A stretch of DNA of 64,000 nt from Deferribacteres bacterium (GCA_023395255.1 JAEWZN010000007.1:124001-188000); one strand, 5' to 3'; counted from the first letter of the stretch, positions 35,198 to 45,139 are shown. The notes: generated by a model from the sequence alone, not told the origin. Translations and numbers: made by a program.

Positions 35198-37627
35198 ATG
35201 ATGGAAAATAAAGGAATTATCAATCTTAATATTGAAGACTCCCTCAAGGACAGCTACCTCGACTACGCCATGAGCGTTATTGTCGGCCGCGCGCTGCCCG
35301 ATGTCCGGGACGGTCTGAAACCCGTTCACAGACGCGCCCTTTTCGCCATGCACGAAATGGGGGTTTACTATAATAAGCCCTATAAAAAATCAGCCCGTAT
35401 CGTGGGTGATGTTATAGGTAAGTACCACCCACACGGCGACTCCGCTGTTTATGACACAGTTGTACGTATGGCGCAGGACTTCTCACTCCGCTATCCCCTT
35501 GTGGACGGTCAGGGTAACTTCGGCTCCATAGACGGCGACCGCGCTGCGGCGATGAGGTATACCGAGGTAAGGCTTTCTAAAATAAGCGACGAGTTTGTCA
35601 GTGACCTTGATAAGGATACTGTGGATTTCACAGACAACTATGACGGCTCAATGCAGGAACCCACTGTTTTCCCTACGAGGATTCCCAACCTCCTTGTGAA
35701 CGGAACAAGCGGTATCGCAGTGGGCATGGCGACCAATATTCCGCCCCACAACCTTAATGAGGCTGTGGACGCGCTTATGCTTATGATAGACAACCCTGAA
35801 TACACCGAGGAAGATATTTTCTCCGTGGTAAAAGGGCCCGACTTCCCCACCGCAGGAATGATCCTCGGCAGGGAGGACATATACAAGGCTTACAGAACAG
35901 GCAGAGGCTCCATAACAATAAGAGCCAAAACCCACACAGAAGAGACCAAAACCGGCAGAGAGGTAATAGTTGTCGATGAGTTGCCTTATCAGGTGAATAA
36001 GGCTCTTCTCATTGAGAAAATAGCCGAGCTTGTGCGTGATAAGATTATCACCGGTATTTCTGATCTCCGTGATGAATCCGACCGTGAGGGAATCCGCGTG
36101 GTTATCGAGCTCAAACGTGAGCAGATGCCCGATGTTCTCCTCAACCAGCTCTACAAGTTCACTCAGATGCAGACTACCTTCGGAATGAACATGGTTGCCA
36201 TCGTTGACGGCAGACCTCAGACCCTCACTCTCCAGAAAATACTGGAAGCCTTCATTGATCACAGGGTTGTTGTTGTTACCCGCAGAACCCGCTATCTTCT
36301 TGATAAGGCAGAGAAGCGCCTCCATATTCTGGAAGGTCTCATAAAAGCTGTGGAAAATATTGATGAAGTGATCAGACTGATCAAAACATCAAAAGACACC
36401 CCCGAAGCCAAAATGAAACTGAAAGAAGCCTTCGCTTTCAGCGATGTTCAGAGTCAGGCCATTCTTGAAATGAGGCTGAGCAAGCTCACTGGTCTTGAGA
36501 TCGAGAAGCTTCAGGGCGAGTATGAAGACACACTTAAAGACATCGAATACTACAAAAGCATTCTCGGTAACAGAAGCATCATGATGGGCGTTATCCGCGA
36601 TGAGCTTACAGAAGTTAAAGATAAATACGGTGATGAAAGAAGAACCGAAATAGTGGCCGCCGCGGGCGAGTTCAATATGGAAGACCTGATCCCTGACAGC
36701 GAGACAGTGGTTACCATTACCCACAACGGCTACATAAAACGCACCCTTCTTGACAACTTCGTGGCACAGAAACGCGGCGGAAAAGGCAAAAGCGGCGCAA
36801 AAAGCAAAGGGGACGACTTCGCCGAAAGGATGCTTGTCACCACTAACCACGCAAAGGTGTTCTTCTTCACCAACACAGGGAAAATCCACTTCCTTAAGGT
36901 GTATGACATACCGGAAGGCGCCAGGGACACCAAAGGCAGACATCTCAGCAACCTGCTCACCTTTGAAAAGGATGAGAACCTCGCCTCTGTTGTCACTCTC
37001 AGTGAGGCTGATAACGAGAAATACCTTTTCATGTCCACTAAGCAGGGTGTGGTTAAGAAAACCCCTGTTATGGACTTCAAAAGCGGCAGAAGCGGCATGA
37101 TAGCCCTTAAGCTTCGCGAAGGCGATGAGATTATGGCCGCAGATGTCACCACTGACAATGACAGTATTTTCCTTGCCACCAGAAACGGCAAAACCATACA
37201 GTTCAGCTCGCTCGATGTACGCGCAATGGGCAGGGCGGCAACAGGTGTCAGAGGAATATCCCTTGAGGATGAGGACGAAGTGGTTTCCATGGAAGTTCTC
37301 ACGGGACACCCCTATATCCTTAACGTAACCGAATGCGGCTACGGCAAATGTTCTCTGGTTGCGGACTACAGGCTCCAGACCAGAGGCGGCAAAGGGGTTA
37401 AACTCTGCAAAGTCAGCCCGAAAACAGGCCTTGTCTGCGGCGCGAAACAGGTTAACGAAGAGGATGATGTTATGCTGATTACCAAAGGCGGCAAAATAAT
37501 CAGGCTCTCTGTTAAGGAAATCCCTGTTATGGGCAGGGACACGCAGGGGGTTAAGCTCATGTCCACTGATGAGGACAGGATAATCTCCTTCGCCATAGTC
37601 AAAGAGGACGACGCAGAGGAAGAATAG
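35198..37627 (+). CDS. gyrA: DNA gyrase subunit A
   Basis: 809 residues. The breakage-reunion half: [25 protein letters not shown], the catalytic tyrosine in [12 protein letters not shown], and the QRDR with [17 protein letters not shown] (serine and aspartate of the quinolone contact are present, i.e. the sensitive-type residues). Beta-pinwheel repeats follow, including the GyrA box KRGGKGKSG. Two in-frame ATGs (35198, 35201); AGGTGA at 35192-35197 favours 35201. The acidic tail EEDDAEEE-like is usual. No obvious terminator follows. Confidence 0.98.
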   Translation: MMENKGIINLNIEDSLKDSYLDYAMSVIVGRALPDVRDGLKPVHRRALFAMHEMGVYYNKPYKKSARIVGDVIGKYHPHGDSAVYDTVVRMAQDFSLRYPLVDGQGNFGSIDGDRAAAMRYTEVRLSKISDEFVSDLDKDTVDFTDNYDGSMQEPTVFPTRIPNLLVNGTSGIAVGMATNIPPHNLNEAVDALMLMIDNPEYTEEDIFSVVKGPDFPTAGMILGREDIYKAYRTGRGSITIRAKTHTEETKTGREVIVVDELPYQVNKALLIEKIAELVRDKIITGISDLRDESDREGIRVVIELKREQMPDVLLNQLYKFTQMQTTFGMNMVAIVDGRPQTLTLQKILEAFIDHRVVVVTRRTRYLLDKAEKRLHILEGLIKAVENIDEVIRLIKTSKDTPEAKMKLKEAFAFSDVQSQAILEMRLSKLTGLEIEKLQGEYEDTLKDIEYYKSILGNRSIMMGVIRDELTEVKDKYGDERRTEIVAAAGEFNMEDLIPDSETVVTITHNGYIKRTLLDNFVAQKRGGKGKSGAKSKGDDFAERMLVTTNHAKVFFFTNTGKIHFLKVYDIPEGARDTKGRHLSNLLTFEKDENLASVVTLSEADNEKYLFMSTKQGVVKKTPVMDFKSGRSGMIALKLREGDEIMAADVTTDNDSIFLATRNGKTIQFSSLDVRAMGRAATGVRGISLEDEDEVVSMEVLTGHPYILNVTECGYGKCSLVADYRLQTRGGKGVKLCKVSPKTGLVCGAKQVNEEDDVMLITKGGKIIRLSVKEIPVMGRDTQGVKLMSTDEDRIISFAIVKEDDAEEE

Positions 37628-37687
37628 AAGCAGTTTTGCTGAAAAGCTTTGTATTGAAAGCCTTTTAAAAATGCACAATGCCGGCAG

Positions 37688-37778
37688 AACTGAATGAAGT
37701 AGTTTCGCCTTAGTAACAAAGCAGTGTTTATCACAGCGCGAGTGTATGTAAAAATTTCCAAGAATTGCAAATTTTTAC
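37688..37778 (+). repeat. Structured intergenic element, copy A (upstream of folD)
   Basis: A diverged but ordered copy: weak hairpin 1 (ACT-GAATGA-AGT, 37689-37700), hairpin 2 GCAGTG (37721-37726), loop TTTAT, CACAGC (37732-37737) with one mismatch, box CGCGAGTGTATG (37737-37748), hairpin 3 GTAAAAATTT (37748-37757), 11-base loop, AAATTTTTAC (37769-37778). Hairpin 3 arms are identical to those before pilT (59243-59273). The element ends 21 bases before the folD start. Confidence 0.7.
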
Positions 37779-37799
37779 TATAAAGTATAGGAGTTTACG

Positions 37800-38645
37800 A
37801 TGCCGACGAAGATTGACGGAAAAGAGCTGGCACAGAAGATCAGAAACGGCCTGAGAGAGAAGGCCGCAGAGTACAAAGACAAAACCGGACGTGTGCCCGG
37901 TCTTGCCGTTATCCTTGTGGGTGAAGACCCTGCAAGTCAGGTTTATGTCCGCATGAAGAACAAGGCCTGTGAAGAAGCGGGCTTTAAATCCATAGTGGAC
38001 AGGATGCCCGATACCACTTCCACGGAAGAGCTTCTTGCCCGTGTGGAGCAGTATAACAATGATTCCTCAATAAACGGGATTCTTGTTCAGCTTCCTCTGC
38101 CTAAGCAGATTGACGAAAAGAAAGTTCTGTACGCCATCAGGCCTGAGAAGGATGTTGACGGCTTTCATCCTGTAAACGTAGGTCTCCTTAACATAGGCGA
38201 AGATGCCCTTGCTCCCTGCACTCCTGCGGGTGTTATGGTTATGTTTGAGGAGTACGGCATAGAGATGAGCGGCAAGAACGTTGCGGTTCTGGGCAGAAGC
38301 AACATAGTGGGCAAACCTATGGCTGCACTGCTTATTAAGGCTAACGCCACTGTTACGGTGTGCCACTCCCGCACAAAAAATATTAAAGAGATCTGCCGCA
38401 GGTCAGATATAATAGTGGCTGCTATCGGCAAGGCAAACTTTGTCACTGCTGATATGGTCAGTGACGGAGCGGTTATAATAGATGTCGGCATAAACAGGGT
38501 CGAGGATAAGCTTGTTGGGGATGTGGATTATGACGCTGTTTACAGCAAAGCCTCATACATCACACCCGTACCCGGCGGAGTAGGGCCCATGACTATAGCC
38601 ATGCTTCTCAGCAACACACTGAAAGCGTTTGAGAAAACACTTTAA
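37800..38645 (+). CDS. folD: Methylene-tetrahydrofolate dehydrogenase / cyclohydrolase
   Basis: 281 residues. The bifunctional NADP-dependent enzyme interconverting 5,10-methylene-, methenyl- and 10-formyl-tetrahydrofolate. YVRMKNKACEEAGF holds the catalytic lysine (~residue 54), QLPLPKQIDEKKV and PEKDVDGFHPVNVG follow, and the nucleotide-binding LGRSNIVGKPMAALL. C-terminal PVPGGVGPMTIAMLLSNT. TATAGGAG at 37784-37791 is the ribosome site, just after a hairpin of the element at 37688-37778. mnmE begins 15 bases later. Confidence 0.97.
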   Translation: MPTKIDGKELAQKIRNGLREKAAEYKDKTGRVPGLAVILVGEDPASQVYVRMKNKACEEAGFKSIVDRMPDTTSTEELLARVEQYNNDSSINGILVQLPLPKQIDEKKVLYAIRPEKDVDGFHPVNVGLLNIGEDALAPCTPAGVMVMFEEYGIEMSGKNVAVLGRSNIVGKPMAALLIKANATVTVCHSRTKNIKEICRRSDIIVAAIGKANFVTADMVSDGAVIIDVGINRVEDKLVGDVDYDAVYSKASYITPVPGGVGPMTIAMLLSNTLKAFEKTL

Positions 38646-38660
38646 TACGGTAAATGCGGA

Positions 38661-39989
38661 ATGGATACGATAGTTGCACCTATAACTCCCGTCATCCGTT
38701 CCGCCGTCACTGTTCTGCGCATTTCCGGTGCTGACAGCCTCAGGGCTCTTTCGTTCCTGAAAAAGCAGGGCGGCGGCACTTTCTCCTCTTTGGAACCCCG
38801 CATGGTTTACCACGCGCTGTATGATGACGGCAGTGTGCGGGACGATGTTGTCTTCTGGTATTTCAAATCCCCAAATTCATATACAGGTGAGGATGTTCTG
38901 GAAATATCATTCCACGGCAACCCGCTGATAGTCAGAAGTGCCGTAAGCTCCTTCATGTCGCTGGGAATAAGGTTCGCAGAACCCGGTGAATTTACCCGCA
39001 GGGCATTTATAAACGGCAAAATGGATCTTTCGCAGGCTGAGGCTGTGGAGGAGATGATCTCCGCGAAGTCAGAAGCCGGACTGTTCTATTCATACAACCA
39101 GCTTAAGGGCGGTCTGAAAACGCAGATTCAGAACCTGAAGACTCTGTATGTAGATGTGCTGACTGTTGTTGAGGCATATATAGATTTTCCAGAGGAAGAC
39201 CTCTCGGACAGGGAACTGCACTACATTACAACTAAGTATGACCGTATAGAAGCGGAGCTGAAAGAGCTTGTTAAAAGCTACTCGACGTTGAAAGCCGTGA
39301 ACGATGCAGTGTATGTATCCATTGCAGGTCGGCCTAATGTTGGCAAATCATCCATCCTTAACTGTCTGCTGAAAGAGAACAGGGCGATAGTCTCCGACAT
39401 TCCGGGCACAACGAGGGATTTCATAGATGCGGATATGACTCTGGCTGGTCACCCGGTTAAAATTGTAGATACTGCGGGTATCCGCCACACGGATGACTAT
39501 GTGGAAAAGGCAGGGATAGAGCGTTCCCTTGAACGTGTTGAAAACTCGCACATAGTCATAGTTGTTCTGGATCTTTCCGCGCCGATGACGGAAGAGGACA
39601 AACTTGTGCTGCGCAAAACCGCAGATTCAAAACGTATAGTAATCGGCAATAAGGCAGATATTAAAAGATACAGCCATATGACCGATATAGATATTTCGGT
39701 GAAAACGGGCATGAATGTCCATGAGTTTATGAATATTCTTGAAAACCTCATCTCCCAAGAGGATTCACAGATTCATGAGCATGCCATAGCAGTTAATGAG
39801 AGACAGAAGAACGGTTTTCAGCGGATGCTGGCCTCCCTTGAGGAGATAAGGATAATGGGGTGTGATGACCTCGATGCCCTTTCGTTCGAACTGCGTGACA
39901 GTCTGAACATCCTCTCCGAAATTACGGGCGAAACTTACACTGAGGAGATATTGTCGAATATTTTCAACAGCTTTTGCATCGGGAAATGA
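38661..39989 (+). CDS. mnmE: tRNA modification GTPase MnmE
   Basis: 442 residues. MnmE with MnmG adds the carboxymethylaminomethyl group at wobble U34 of certain tRNAs. N-terminal tetrahydrofolate-binding domain, then a G domain with GRPNVGKSSILN (G1), DIPGTTRD (G2), DTAGIR (G3) and GNKAD (G4). It ends in FCIGK, the family C-terminal cysteine motif. mnmG follows after 132 bases that include a perfect parS site. Folate linkage with the preceding folD is plausible. Confidence 0.97.
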   Translation: MDTIVAPITPVIRSAVTVLRISGADSLRALSFLKKQGGGTFSSLEPRMVYHALYDDGSVRDDVVFWYFKSPNSYTGEDVLEISFHGNPLIVRSAVSSFMSLGIRFAEPGEFTRRAFINGKMDLSQAEAVEEMISAKSEAGLFYSYNQLKGGLKTQIQNLKTLYVDVLTVVEAYIDFPEEDLSDRELHYITTKYDRIEAELKELVKSYSTLKAVNDAVYVSIAGRPNVGKSSILNCLLKENRAIVSDIPGTTRDFIDADMTLAGHPVKIVDTAGIRHTDDYVEKAGIERSLERVENSHIVIVVLDLSAPMTEEDKLVLRKTADSKRIVIGNKADIKRYSHMTDIDISVKTGMNVHEFMNILENLISQEDSQIHEHAIAVNERQKNGFQRMLASLEEIRIMGCDDLDALSFELRDSLNILSEITGETYTEEILSNIFNSFCIGK

Positions 39990-40012
39990 TGTGTAATTGT
40001 GGGAAACCGGGC

Positions 40013-40028
40013 TGTTTCACGTGAAACA
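40013..40028. other. parS site (perfect 16/16)
   Basis: TGTTTCACGTGAAACA, the canonical chromosomal parS sequence bound by ParB (CTP-dependent clamp), lies between mnmE and mnmG. Three one-mismatch copies occur elsewhere in the window (19875, 42159, 49222). Confidence 0.95.
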
Positions 40029-40121
40029 AATGTATTTTTAGAGCGAGTTGTTAAGGGTTTAGGGAATCTCGTTCCTGAGTCTGAATTTTCAAGAGAATGT
40101 TATTAATCAAACAGGTGAGAA

Positions 40122-42005
40122 ATGCTTGTTTATGACAAGTTTTATGATGTGATTGTGGTCGGAGCAGGACACGCCGGATGCGAAGCAGCGCTTGCCGCAG
40201 CGCGTATGGGTGCGTCTGCGGCTCTTTTTACCATCAATGTTGACAATGTTGCGCATATGAGCTGTAACCCGGCAATCGGCGGCCTTGCGAAAGGTAATAT
40301 CGTTAAAGATATTGACGCTCTCGGCGGCGAAATGGGGCGGAATATAGACGAAACCGGAATCCAGTTCCGTGTTCTCAACATGAAGAAGGGCCCCGCTGTA
40401 CGCAGCAGCAGGGCACAGGCAGATAAGGATCTCTACAAGCAGCGCATGCAGCGTGTGATAATGGAACAGTCCGGGCTTGATCTTAAGCAGGGGATGGTTG
40501 AAGGCTTATCAATAGAGAACGGTGAGATCAAAGGGATAATCGCTGATACCGGAATGCTCTACAGAGCAAAGAAGGTTGTCCTCTGCACCGGAACCTTCCT
40601 CAAAGGGCTTATCCATATCGGCGACTGTAACTACCCCGCAGGGCGAATGAACGAATTTGCATCTGTAGGCATGTCAGACTCACTCACAAAAGCCGGATTC
40701 AGGCTTGAACGCCTTAAAACAGGGACACCCGCACGACTTGATGTAAATACCATAGATTTCTCAAAGCTGGATACTCAGCACGGTGATGACTTTGCCAAGC
40801 CGTTCTCCTTTGAGACGAAAGAGATAACGCTTCCGCAGCTTCCCTGCTATGTAACTTATACAAACGAAAAGACCCATCAGATTATCAGAGACAACCTTCA
40901 CCGCTCACCCCTCTACGGCGGAGTGATAAAAGGTATAGGCCCCAGATACTGTCCGTCCATAGAGGACAAGGTTAAAAAATTTCCTGAAAAAACCAGACAC
41001 CAGATTTTTCTAGAGCCGGAAGGGCTTAATTCGAGGGAATATTATGCCAACGGTTTTTCATCTTCTCTCCCTATAGATGTGCAGATAGCTATGTACAGGT
41101 CTGTGGAGGGGCTGGAGAATGTTGAATTTGTCCGTCCGGCATATGCTATTGAGTATGATTTTGTTCAGCCTACAGGGCTTTTCGCCACAATGGAGACTAA
41201 GCTTGTAAAAGGGCTCTACTTCGCAGGCCAGCTTAACGGAACCAGCGGGTATGAAGAGGCCGCAGCACAGGGGCTGATCGCCGGAATAAATGCCGCTCTT
41301 GCGCTGAACGGCAGTGAGCCTTTCATCGTGGGGCGTGAGCAGAGCTACATAGGCGTGATGATTGATGATCTGGTCAATAAGGGTGTGGATGAACCCTACC
41401 GCATGTTTACCTCAAGGGCAGAGTACAGGCTCCAGCTTCGTGAGGACAACGCTGAATACAGGCTCTCTGACAAAGGATTCGAGCTTGGACTGATCAGTAA
41501 AACCCGCTATGAGCGCTTCTGCACTGAAAGGCTTGCTAAAGAGGAAGAGCTCACTCGTCTGAAAAACATCAGGATCACCCCCTCCTCAGATGTGCTTAGT
41601 GTTCTGGCAGAATATGGCGGTGTGCTGAAAAACCCTGTGAGCGCGTTTGAACTGCTGAAAAGACCTGAGTTTGATTACTCCACGATAGAAAAGCTCTGCG
41701 GAAGCAGCGTCAATGAGCGTGTGAGTGAGCAGGTTGAAATAAATGCTAAGTACGAAGGATATATTCAGCGGCAGGAAACCGAGATAGAGAAATTCCGCAG
41801 GACGGAATCAGTCAGAATTCCTGACACTATCGACTACACATCAATCATCGGTCTGCGCAGGGAGTATATAGACAAGCTCAACTCAATCCGCCCTGCCACA
41901 CTTGGGCAGGCAGCGAGGATACAGGGAATGACCCCAGCGGCGGTTGCACTTCTCCATGTGCACATCAGTAAAATCCGGAAAAGCGGCGGAAACGATGTTG
42001 AATAA
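40122..42005 (+). CDS. mnmG: tRNA uridine-5-carboxymethylaminomethyl modification enzyme MnmG
   Basis: 627 residues, standard length. FAD protein partner of MnmE. GAGHAGCEAALAAARMG is the FAD dinucleotide fold near the N-terminus, with NPAIGGLAKGNIVKDIDALGG, GPRYCPSIEDK and the C-terminal helical domain with LGQAARIQGMTPAAVALL. The last ~10 bases overlap the rsmG start (41995), so the two are coupled. mnmE-mnmG-rsmG is often followed by parA-parB; here a lipoprotein gene follows instead. Confidence 0.98.
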   Translation: MLVYDKFYDVIVVGAGHAGCEAALAAARMGASAALFTINVDNVAHMSCNPAIGGLAKGNIVKDIDALGGEMGRNIDETGIQFRVLNMKKGPAVRSSRAQADKDLYKQRMQRVIMEQSGLDLKQGMVEGLSIENGEIKGIIADTGMLYRAKKVVLCTGTFLKGLIHIGDCNYPAGRMNEFASVGMSDSLTKAGFRLERLKTGTPARLDVNTIDFSKLDTQHGDDFAKPFSFETKEITLPQLPCYVTYTNEKTHQIIRDNLHRSPLYGGVIKGIGPRYCPSIEDKVKKFPEKTRHQIFLEPEGLNSREYYANGFSSSLPIDVQIAMYRSVEGLENVEFVRPAYAIEYDFVQPTGLFATMETKLVKGLYFAGQLNGTSGYEEAAAQGLIAGINAALALNGSEPFIVGREQSYIGVMIDDLVNKGVDEPYRMFTSRAEYRLQLREDNAEYRLSDKGFELGLISKTRYERFCTERLAKEEELTRLKNIRITPSSDVLSVLAEYGGVLKNPVSAFELLKRPEFDYSTIEKLCGSSVNERVSEQVEINAKYEGYIQRQETEIEKFRRTESVRIPDTIDYTSIIGLRREYIDKLNSIRPATLGQAARIQGMTPAAVALLHVHISKIRKSGGNDVE

Positions 42006-42639
42006 TTATATTAATGTTACAGATGAGCAGTCAGCAAAGCTTGAGAAATTTTACGAACTCCATATGAGTGCCGGGCTTAATCTCACTGCCATTAAGGATA
42101 AGGATGAGTTTTACCTTAAACATTACCTGGACAGTGTTTATATATTTTCCCTGAAAAATGTTTTACGTGAAACAATGGCGGACATCGGCAGCGGGGGCGG
42201 CTTTCCGGGGATTGTGACGGCAATTTTTTATCCCGAATTAAAGATAACACTTGTGGAGAGCATAGCAAAAAAATGCAGATTTCTTGAACATGCTGCTTCG
42301 GAATTGGGTCTGAGTAATATTACTGTTATGAATTGCCGTGCCGAAGCTGTGCAGGGGCAGTTTGACCTTATCACCGCAAGGGGTGTAGCCAAGGTGCAGG
42401 AAATCCTTAAGTGGACAAAGAGCCTTGCCCGCAAAGACACTTTATGGCTATTATACAAGGGCGAAAGACTTGAAGAAGAGATAAAGCAGGCGGAAAACCT
42501 GCTGAAAAAATATAAGTTGGGGTTTGAAAATGTCAGGGTTGAAGAACCATTTACGAGGACTTACACTATTATCGGCAGCAGTGGCTGTTTTACTGACGGT
42601 GTCCTGCGCTGCGCGTCCTCAGATGTCGGTTCCCGTTGA
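41995..42639 (+). CDS. rsmG: 16S rRNA (guanine-N7)-methyltransferase RsmG
   Basis: 214 residues from ATG 41995, which overlaps the end of mnmG; upstream in-frame ATG 41944 adds residues unlike RsmG. The SAM site is MADIGSGGGFPGIV (~58-71), with LKITLVESIAKKCRFLEH and LITARGVAKV. It methylates G527 of 16S rRNA. The conserved fold ends near TRTYTIIG; the last ~18 residues (CFTDGVLRCASSDVGSR) are unusual and lie in a 110-base out-of-frame overlap with the next gene. A one-mismatch parS site lies inside the gene. Confidence 0.93.
   Translation: MLNNYINVTDEQSAKLEKFYELHMSAGLNLTAIKDKDEFYLKHYLDSVYIFSLKNVLRETMADIGSGGGFPGIVTAIFYPELKITLVESIAKKCRFLEHAASELGLSNITVMNCRAEAVQGQFDLITARGVAKVQEILKWTKSLARKDTLWLLYKGERLEEEIKQAENLLKKYKLGFENVRVEEPFTRTYTIIGSSGCFTDGVLRCASSDVGSR
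42159..42174. other. parS-like site inside rsmG (15/16)
   Basis: TGTTTTACGTGAAACA, one C-to-T change from the parS consensus, within coding sequence. Confidence 0.7.
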
Positions 42640-43969
42640 ACCGTTCTCGGAAACTTTTTACGCAACCAAAGACCTTAATTTCAGAGATCTTGAAAAGCTT
42701 CAGACCATAAACAGCAACGCACCGCTTGAGAAGTCTGCGGCTGCGGGTCTGATAATGGGCAGACACTACATACGCAAGAACCAGTTTGATAAAGGGGTTA
42801 AGTTCCTTGAGCGCAATTACCGTGAGACATACCTCAGCAGATACATGCGCTTTTCAGGCATGCTCTGGCTGTTTGATGCTTATATCAAAACAGGGAAAGA
42901 GGACAAGGCGCTGGAATATTACACAATGATCAGCAACAGAAAGGACGAGGAACCTTTTCCCTCTATAATCAGGTCGTACTGTACTGCCGAAGGAATACGG
43001 GCAGGGGATGACCCCTTTGCCGACTGTGTGGACAGCAGGCTGAAACCTGTTCCCGCGGATAAGAAGGTTAAGGAATCGTCAGCCGAGACAAAAACAGAGC
43101 CTAAAGAGCCTGATCCCGCTCCGGCTCCTGAGATAATAAAGGAAGAAGCAAGGGCGAATAAGGTTTTCCTCGTCGGCGGAAGTCACATGGAATTTATGCA
43201 GGCTGCGATCGCCGCCGTTGCATACAAGCGCGCTCCGTTCAAGCTTGAGATGGGAGACGGCATAGGCTTTAACGCCGCCAAGGTTGATCCCTTCCACAGA
43301 ACAGTGCAGGTTGATGGAAATACCTACAGGTTTGACATAAGCAAGGATGACATAGTTGCAGAAACAACAGGGTACGCAGTGCTTGAAAAGGCAGTGACGG
43401 TGATAGCTGTTTCTAACGAGTATGCGGTTCAGTCCGAACTGGCAGCGGCAGAACTTAAGGCGCAGAACATCCCTGTTCATACCGTCAATTTTGAAAAAGG
43501 GAATTTCCAGAACGAGATGAAGACAATAACCGCCAGATACAAGCAGGATACCCGCTATACTGTGGTTGTTTTCTCTCCTGAAATAAAACTTATAAAGGTT
43601 GTCCCCCTTGTGAGATACAGCGTGAAAAACCCCGAAAGAGTCAAGCTTTTCATCGGAACAGACTCATTCGGAAAAAGATATATGACTGATGACTATTCAG
43701 GCTATTTCCGCAGGGCGATGATATTCACCCCTGCCTATCTGGCCGGAAATGCTAATGCGTCGGAGTTCCGCAGGCTGTATATAGATCAGTACGGCGAGGA
43801 GCCTACGCTTTCCGCTTACATGGCTAATGATATGATAGCATTCCTGAAAGGAGAGCCTGTGAGCTCGTTTGCCACGGATGTAAGATACATGGACGGCGGT
43901 AAGGCGGTAAGGACGGTCAAGGGATTCAGGTTTATTTCAGCGGACAAGATAGAGCCGCTTGGGCGTTAA
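42530..43969 (+). CDS. Lipoprotein with periplasmic-binding-protein type I fold (LpoA-like)
   Basis: 479 residues from ATG 42530. The lipobox is LLTVSC with Cys26, so it is probably lipid-anchored. About residues 30-170 are helical, TPR-like (DKGVKFLERNYRETY). After a proline-rich linker (~180-205), residues ~210-479 resemble a periplasmic-binding type I / ligand-binding fold as in penicillin-binding-protein activators (LpoA/YraM): VFLVGGSHMEFMQAAIAAVAYKRAPFK, VVPLVRYSVKNPERVKLFIGTDSFG. The expected glycan-synthesis partners are not nearby. Its start and signal peptide are embedded in the rsmG 3' end. Confidence 0.6.
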   Translation: MSGLKNHLRGLTLLSAAVAVLLTVSCAARPQMSVPVEPFSETFYATKDLNFRDLEKLQTINSNAPLEKSAAAGLIMGRHYIRKNQFDKGVKFLERNYRETYLSRYMRFSGMLWLFDAYIKTGKEDKALEYYTMISNRKDEEPFPSIIRSYCTAEGIRAGDDPFADCVDSRLKPVPADKKVKESSAETKTEPKEPDPAPAPEIIKEEARANKVFLVGGSHMEFMQAAIAAVAYKRAPFKLEMGDGIGFNAAKVDPFHRTVQVDGNTYRFDISKDDIVAETTGYAVLEKAVTVIAVSNEYAVQSELAAAELKAQNIPVHTVNFEKGNFQNEMKTITARYKQDTRYTVVVFSPEIKLIKVVPLVRYSVKNPERVKLFIGTDSFGKRYMTDDYSGYFRRAMIFTPAYLAGNANASEFRRLYIDQYGEEPTLSAYMANDMIAFLKGEPVSSFATDVRYMDGGKAVRTVKGFRFISADKIEPLGR

Positions 43970-44316
43970 CATGAGTTTTCTGCGGCAGAAAGGTGAAGGT
44001 TTGAGCAGTCAGGCTGTCATGCCCTTTTGGACTATGCCGCAGATAAAACTCGGCAGCTAAAAAGAGGAAAAGCTTACAGGGCATCTGCTGTTTTATTTGA
44101 ATGCTAATTTTATATTTTAAGGCTATTATTGATAAACAGGTGCTTAAAGCACCGCAAGAGCCGGTTCCGGAAAGATGACGGGGGTTTGGCCTGCCCCCGC
44201 TCAAACATGAATTTATATTGACAAAAAATAAGATAATGTAATAGATTTAAATACCTATGCGTTAGTTGCCGCTTTTCGTAACAACGTTTGGTTTTAATTT
44301 ATTATCGGAGATTAAG
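43970..44316. promoter_or_regulatory. Intergenic region upstream of the IclR gene
   Basis: 347 bases without a credible gene. A GC hairpin CGGGGG (44179-44184) with CCCCCG (44194-44199) has no T tract, so it is a doubtful terminator for the upstream lipoprotein gene. CTGCGGCA (43980-43987) pairs with TGCCGCAG (44035-44042) over a long loop. The right third is AT-rich and holds the promoter candidate noted at 44218-44247. Confidence 0.4.
44218..44247 (+). promoter_or_regulatory. Promoter candidate for the IclR regulator
   Basis: TTGACA (44218-44223), 18-base spacer, TAGATT (44242-44247). The -35 box is perfect and the -10 box is 4 of 6. It leaves a ~65-base leader, in which an IclR dimer could bind for autoregulation. 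Confidence 0.45.
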
Positions 44317-45093
44317 ATGAAAAGAGATAAGTCGGAATATGCCGTACAGGCGGTCAACAACGCCATAGATATTCTGGAGCTCCTCGGCGACGGTGAGCAC
44401 GAACTCAGCATAAGCGATGTGGTTACCAAGCTCAACCTCACCAGAAGCAATGTAAACAAACTTCTGGCCACGCTTGAGATGTTCGGATATGTGGAATATA
44501 ACCGCTACACAGGCAATTTCAGACTCGGTGTGAAAACCTTCCAGATCTCTCAGGCTTATATAAATAAGCTGAACATAATCGAAATCTCCATTCAGGTTCT
44601 CCAGCAGCTTAAACAGCAGACCGGGGAATCAGCCTACATCAGCGTAATGAGGGACGGCAATGTCGTTTACCTTAATGTAATAGAGACAGATCACGCGGTC
44701 AGGGTTCTTCCCAGAATAGGGAATGTGGGCCCGGCATATGCCACAGCCACAGGCAAGGCTCAGCTTGCATATTACGACCAGCGCGATATTGATAAGCTTT
44801 ATCCGGGTGAAATGATAACCTTCACCAAAAACACAATAGGCTCAATGGACGCTCTCAAGGCAGACCTCAAACTTATTAAGGAAAGAGGCTACTCCATGGA
44901 CGACGAGGAATACGAACTCGGCGTAAGATGTGTGGGCGCTCCGGTGAGAGACTTCATGGGTAATGTTATAGCGGGGATCAGTGTTAGCGCTCCTGTTGAA
45001 CGCATACCTATGGAGCGTGTTGAGGCCGAGGTTGCGCATATTGTTCAGGAAGCGGCGAAAGCACTTTCTGTCAAATTCGGCTACAGGGGTTAA
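44317..45093 (+). CDS. IclR family transcriptional regulator
   Basis: 258 residues from ATG 44317 (CGGAG at 44306-44310); an in-frame ATG at 44266 lacks a ribosome site. Winged-helix N-terminus (SISDVVTKLNLTRSNVNKLLATLEMFGYVEYN), then the IclR effector domain: GESAYISVMRDGNVVYLNVIETDHAVRV, ATATGKAQLAY, and YSMDDEEYELGVRCVGAPVRD. The ligand is a small organic acid in characterised members. No metabolic operon lies next to it, so its targets may be elsewhere. Confidence 0.95.
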   Translation: MKRDKSEYAVQAVNNAIDILELLGDGEHELSISDVVTKLNLTRSNVNKLLATLEMFGYVEYNRYTGNFRLGVKTFQISQAYINKLNIIEISIQVLQQLKQQTGESAYISVMRDGNVVYLNVIETDHAVRVLPRIGNVGPAYATATGKAQLAYYDQRDIDKLYPGEMITFTKNTIGSMDALKADLKLIKERGYSMDDEEYELGVRCVGAPVRDFMGNVIAGISVSAPVERIPMERVEAEVAHIVQEAAKALSVKFGYRG

Positions 45094-45139
45094 CCCGGCC
45101 GTAAAAAGCGCTCCGGCAGTTCCATTGCCGCTGTTCTGA

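Noticed and set aside
44179..44199. Intrinsic terminator after the LpoA-like gene
   Set aside because: Six-base GC stem but no T tract and 210 bases after the stop; kept only as a remark.
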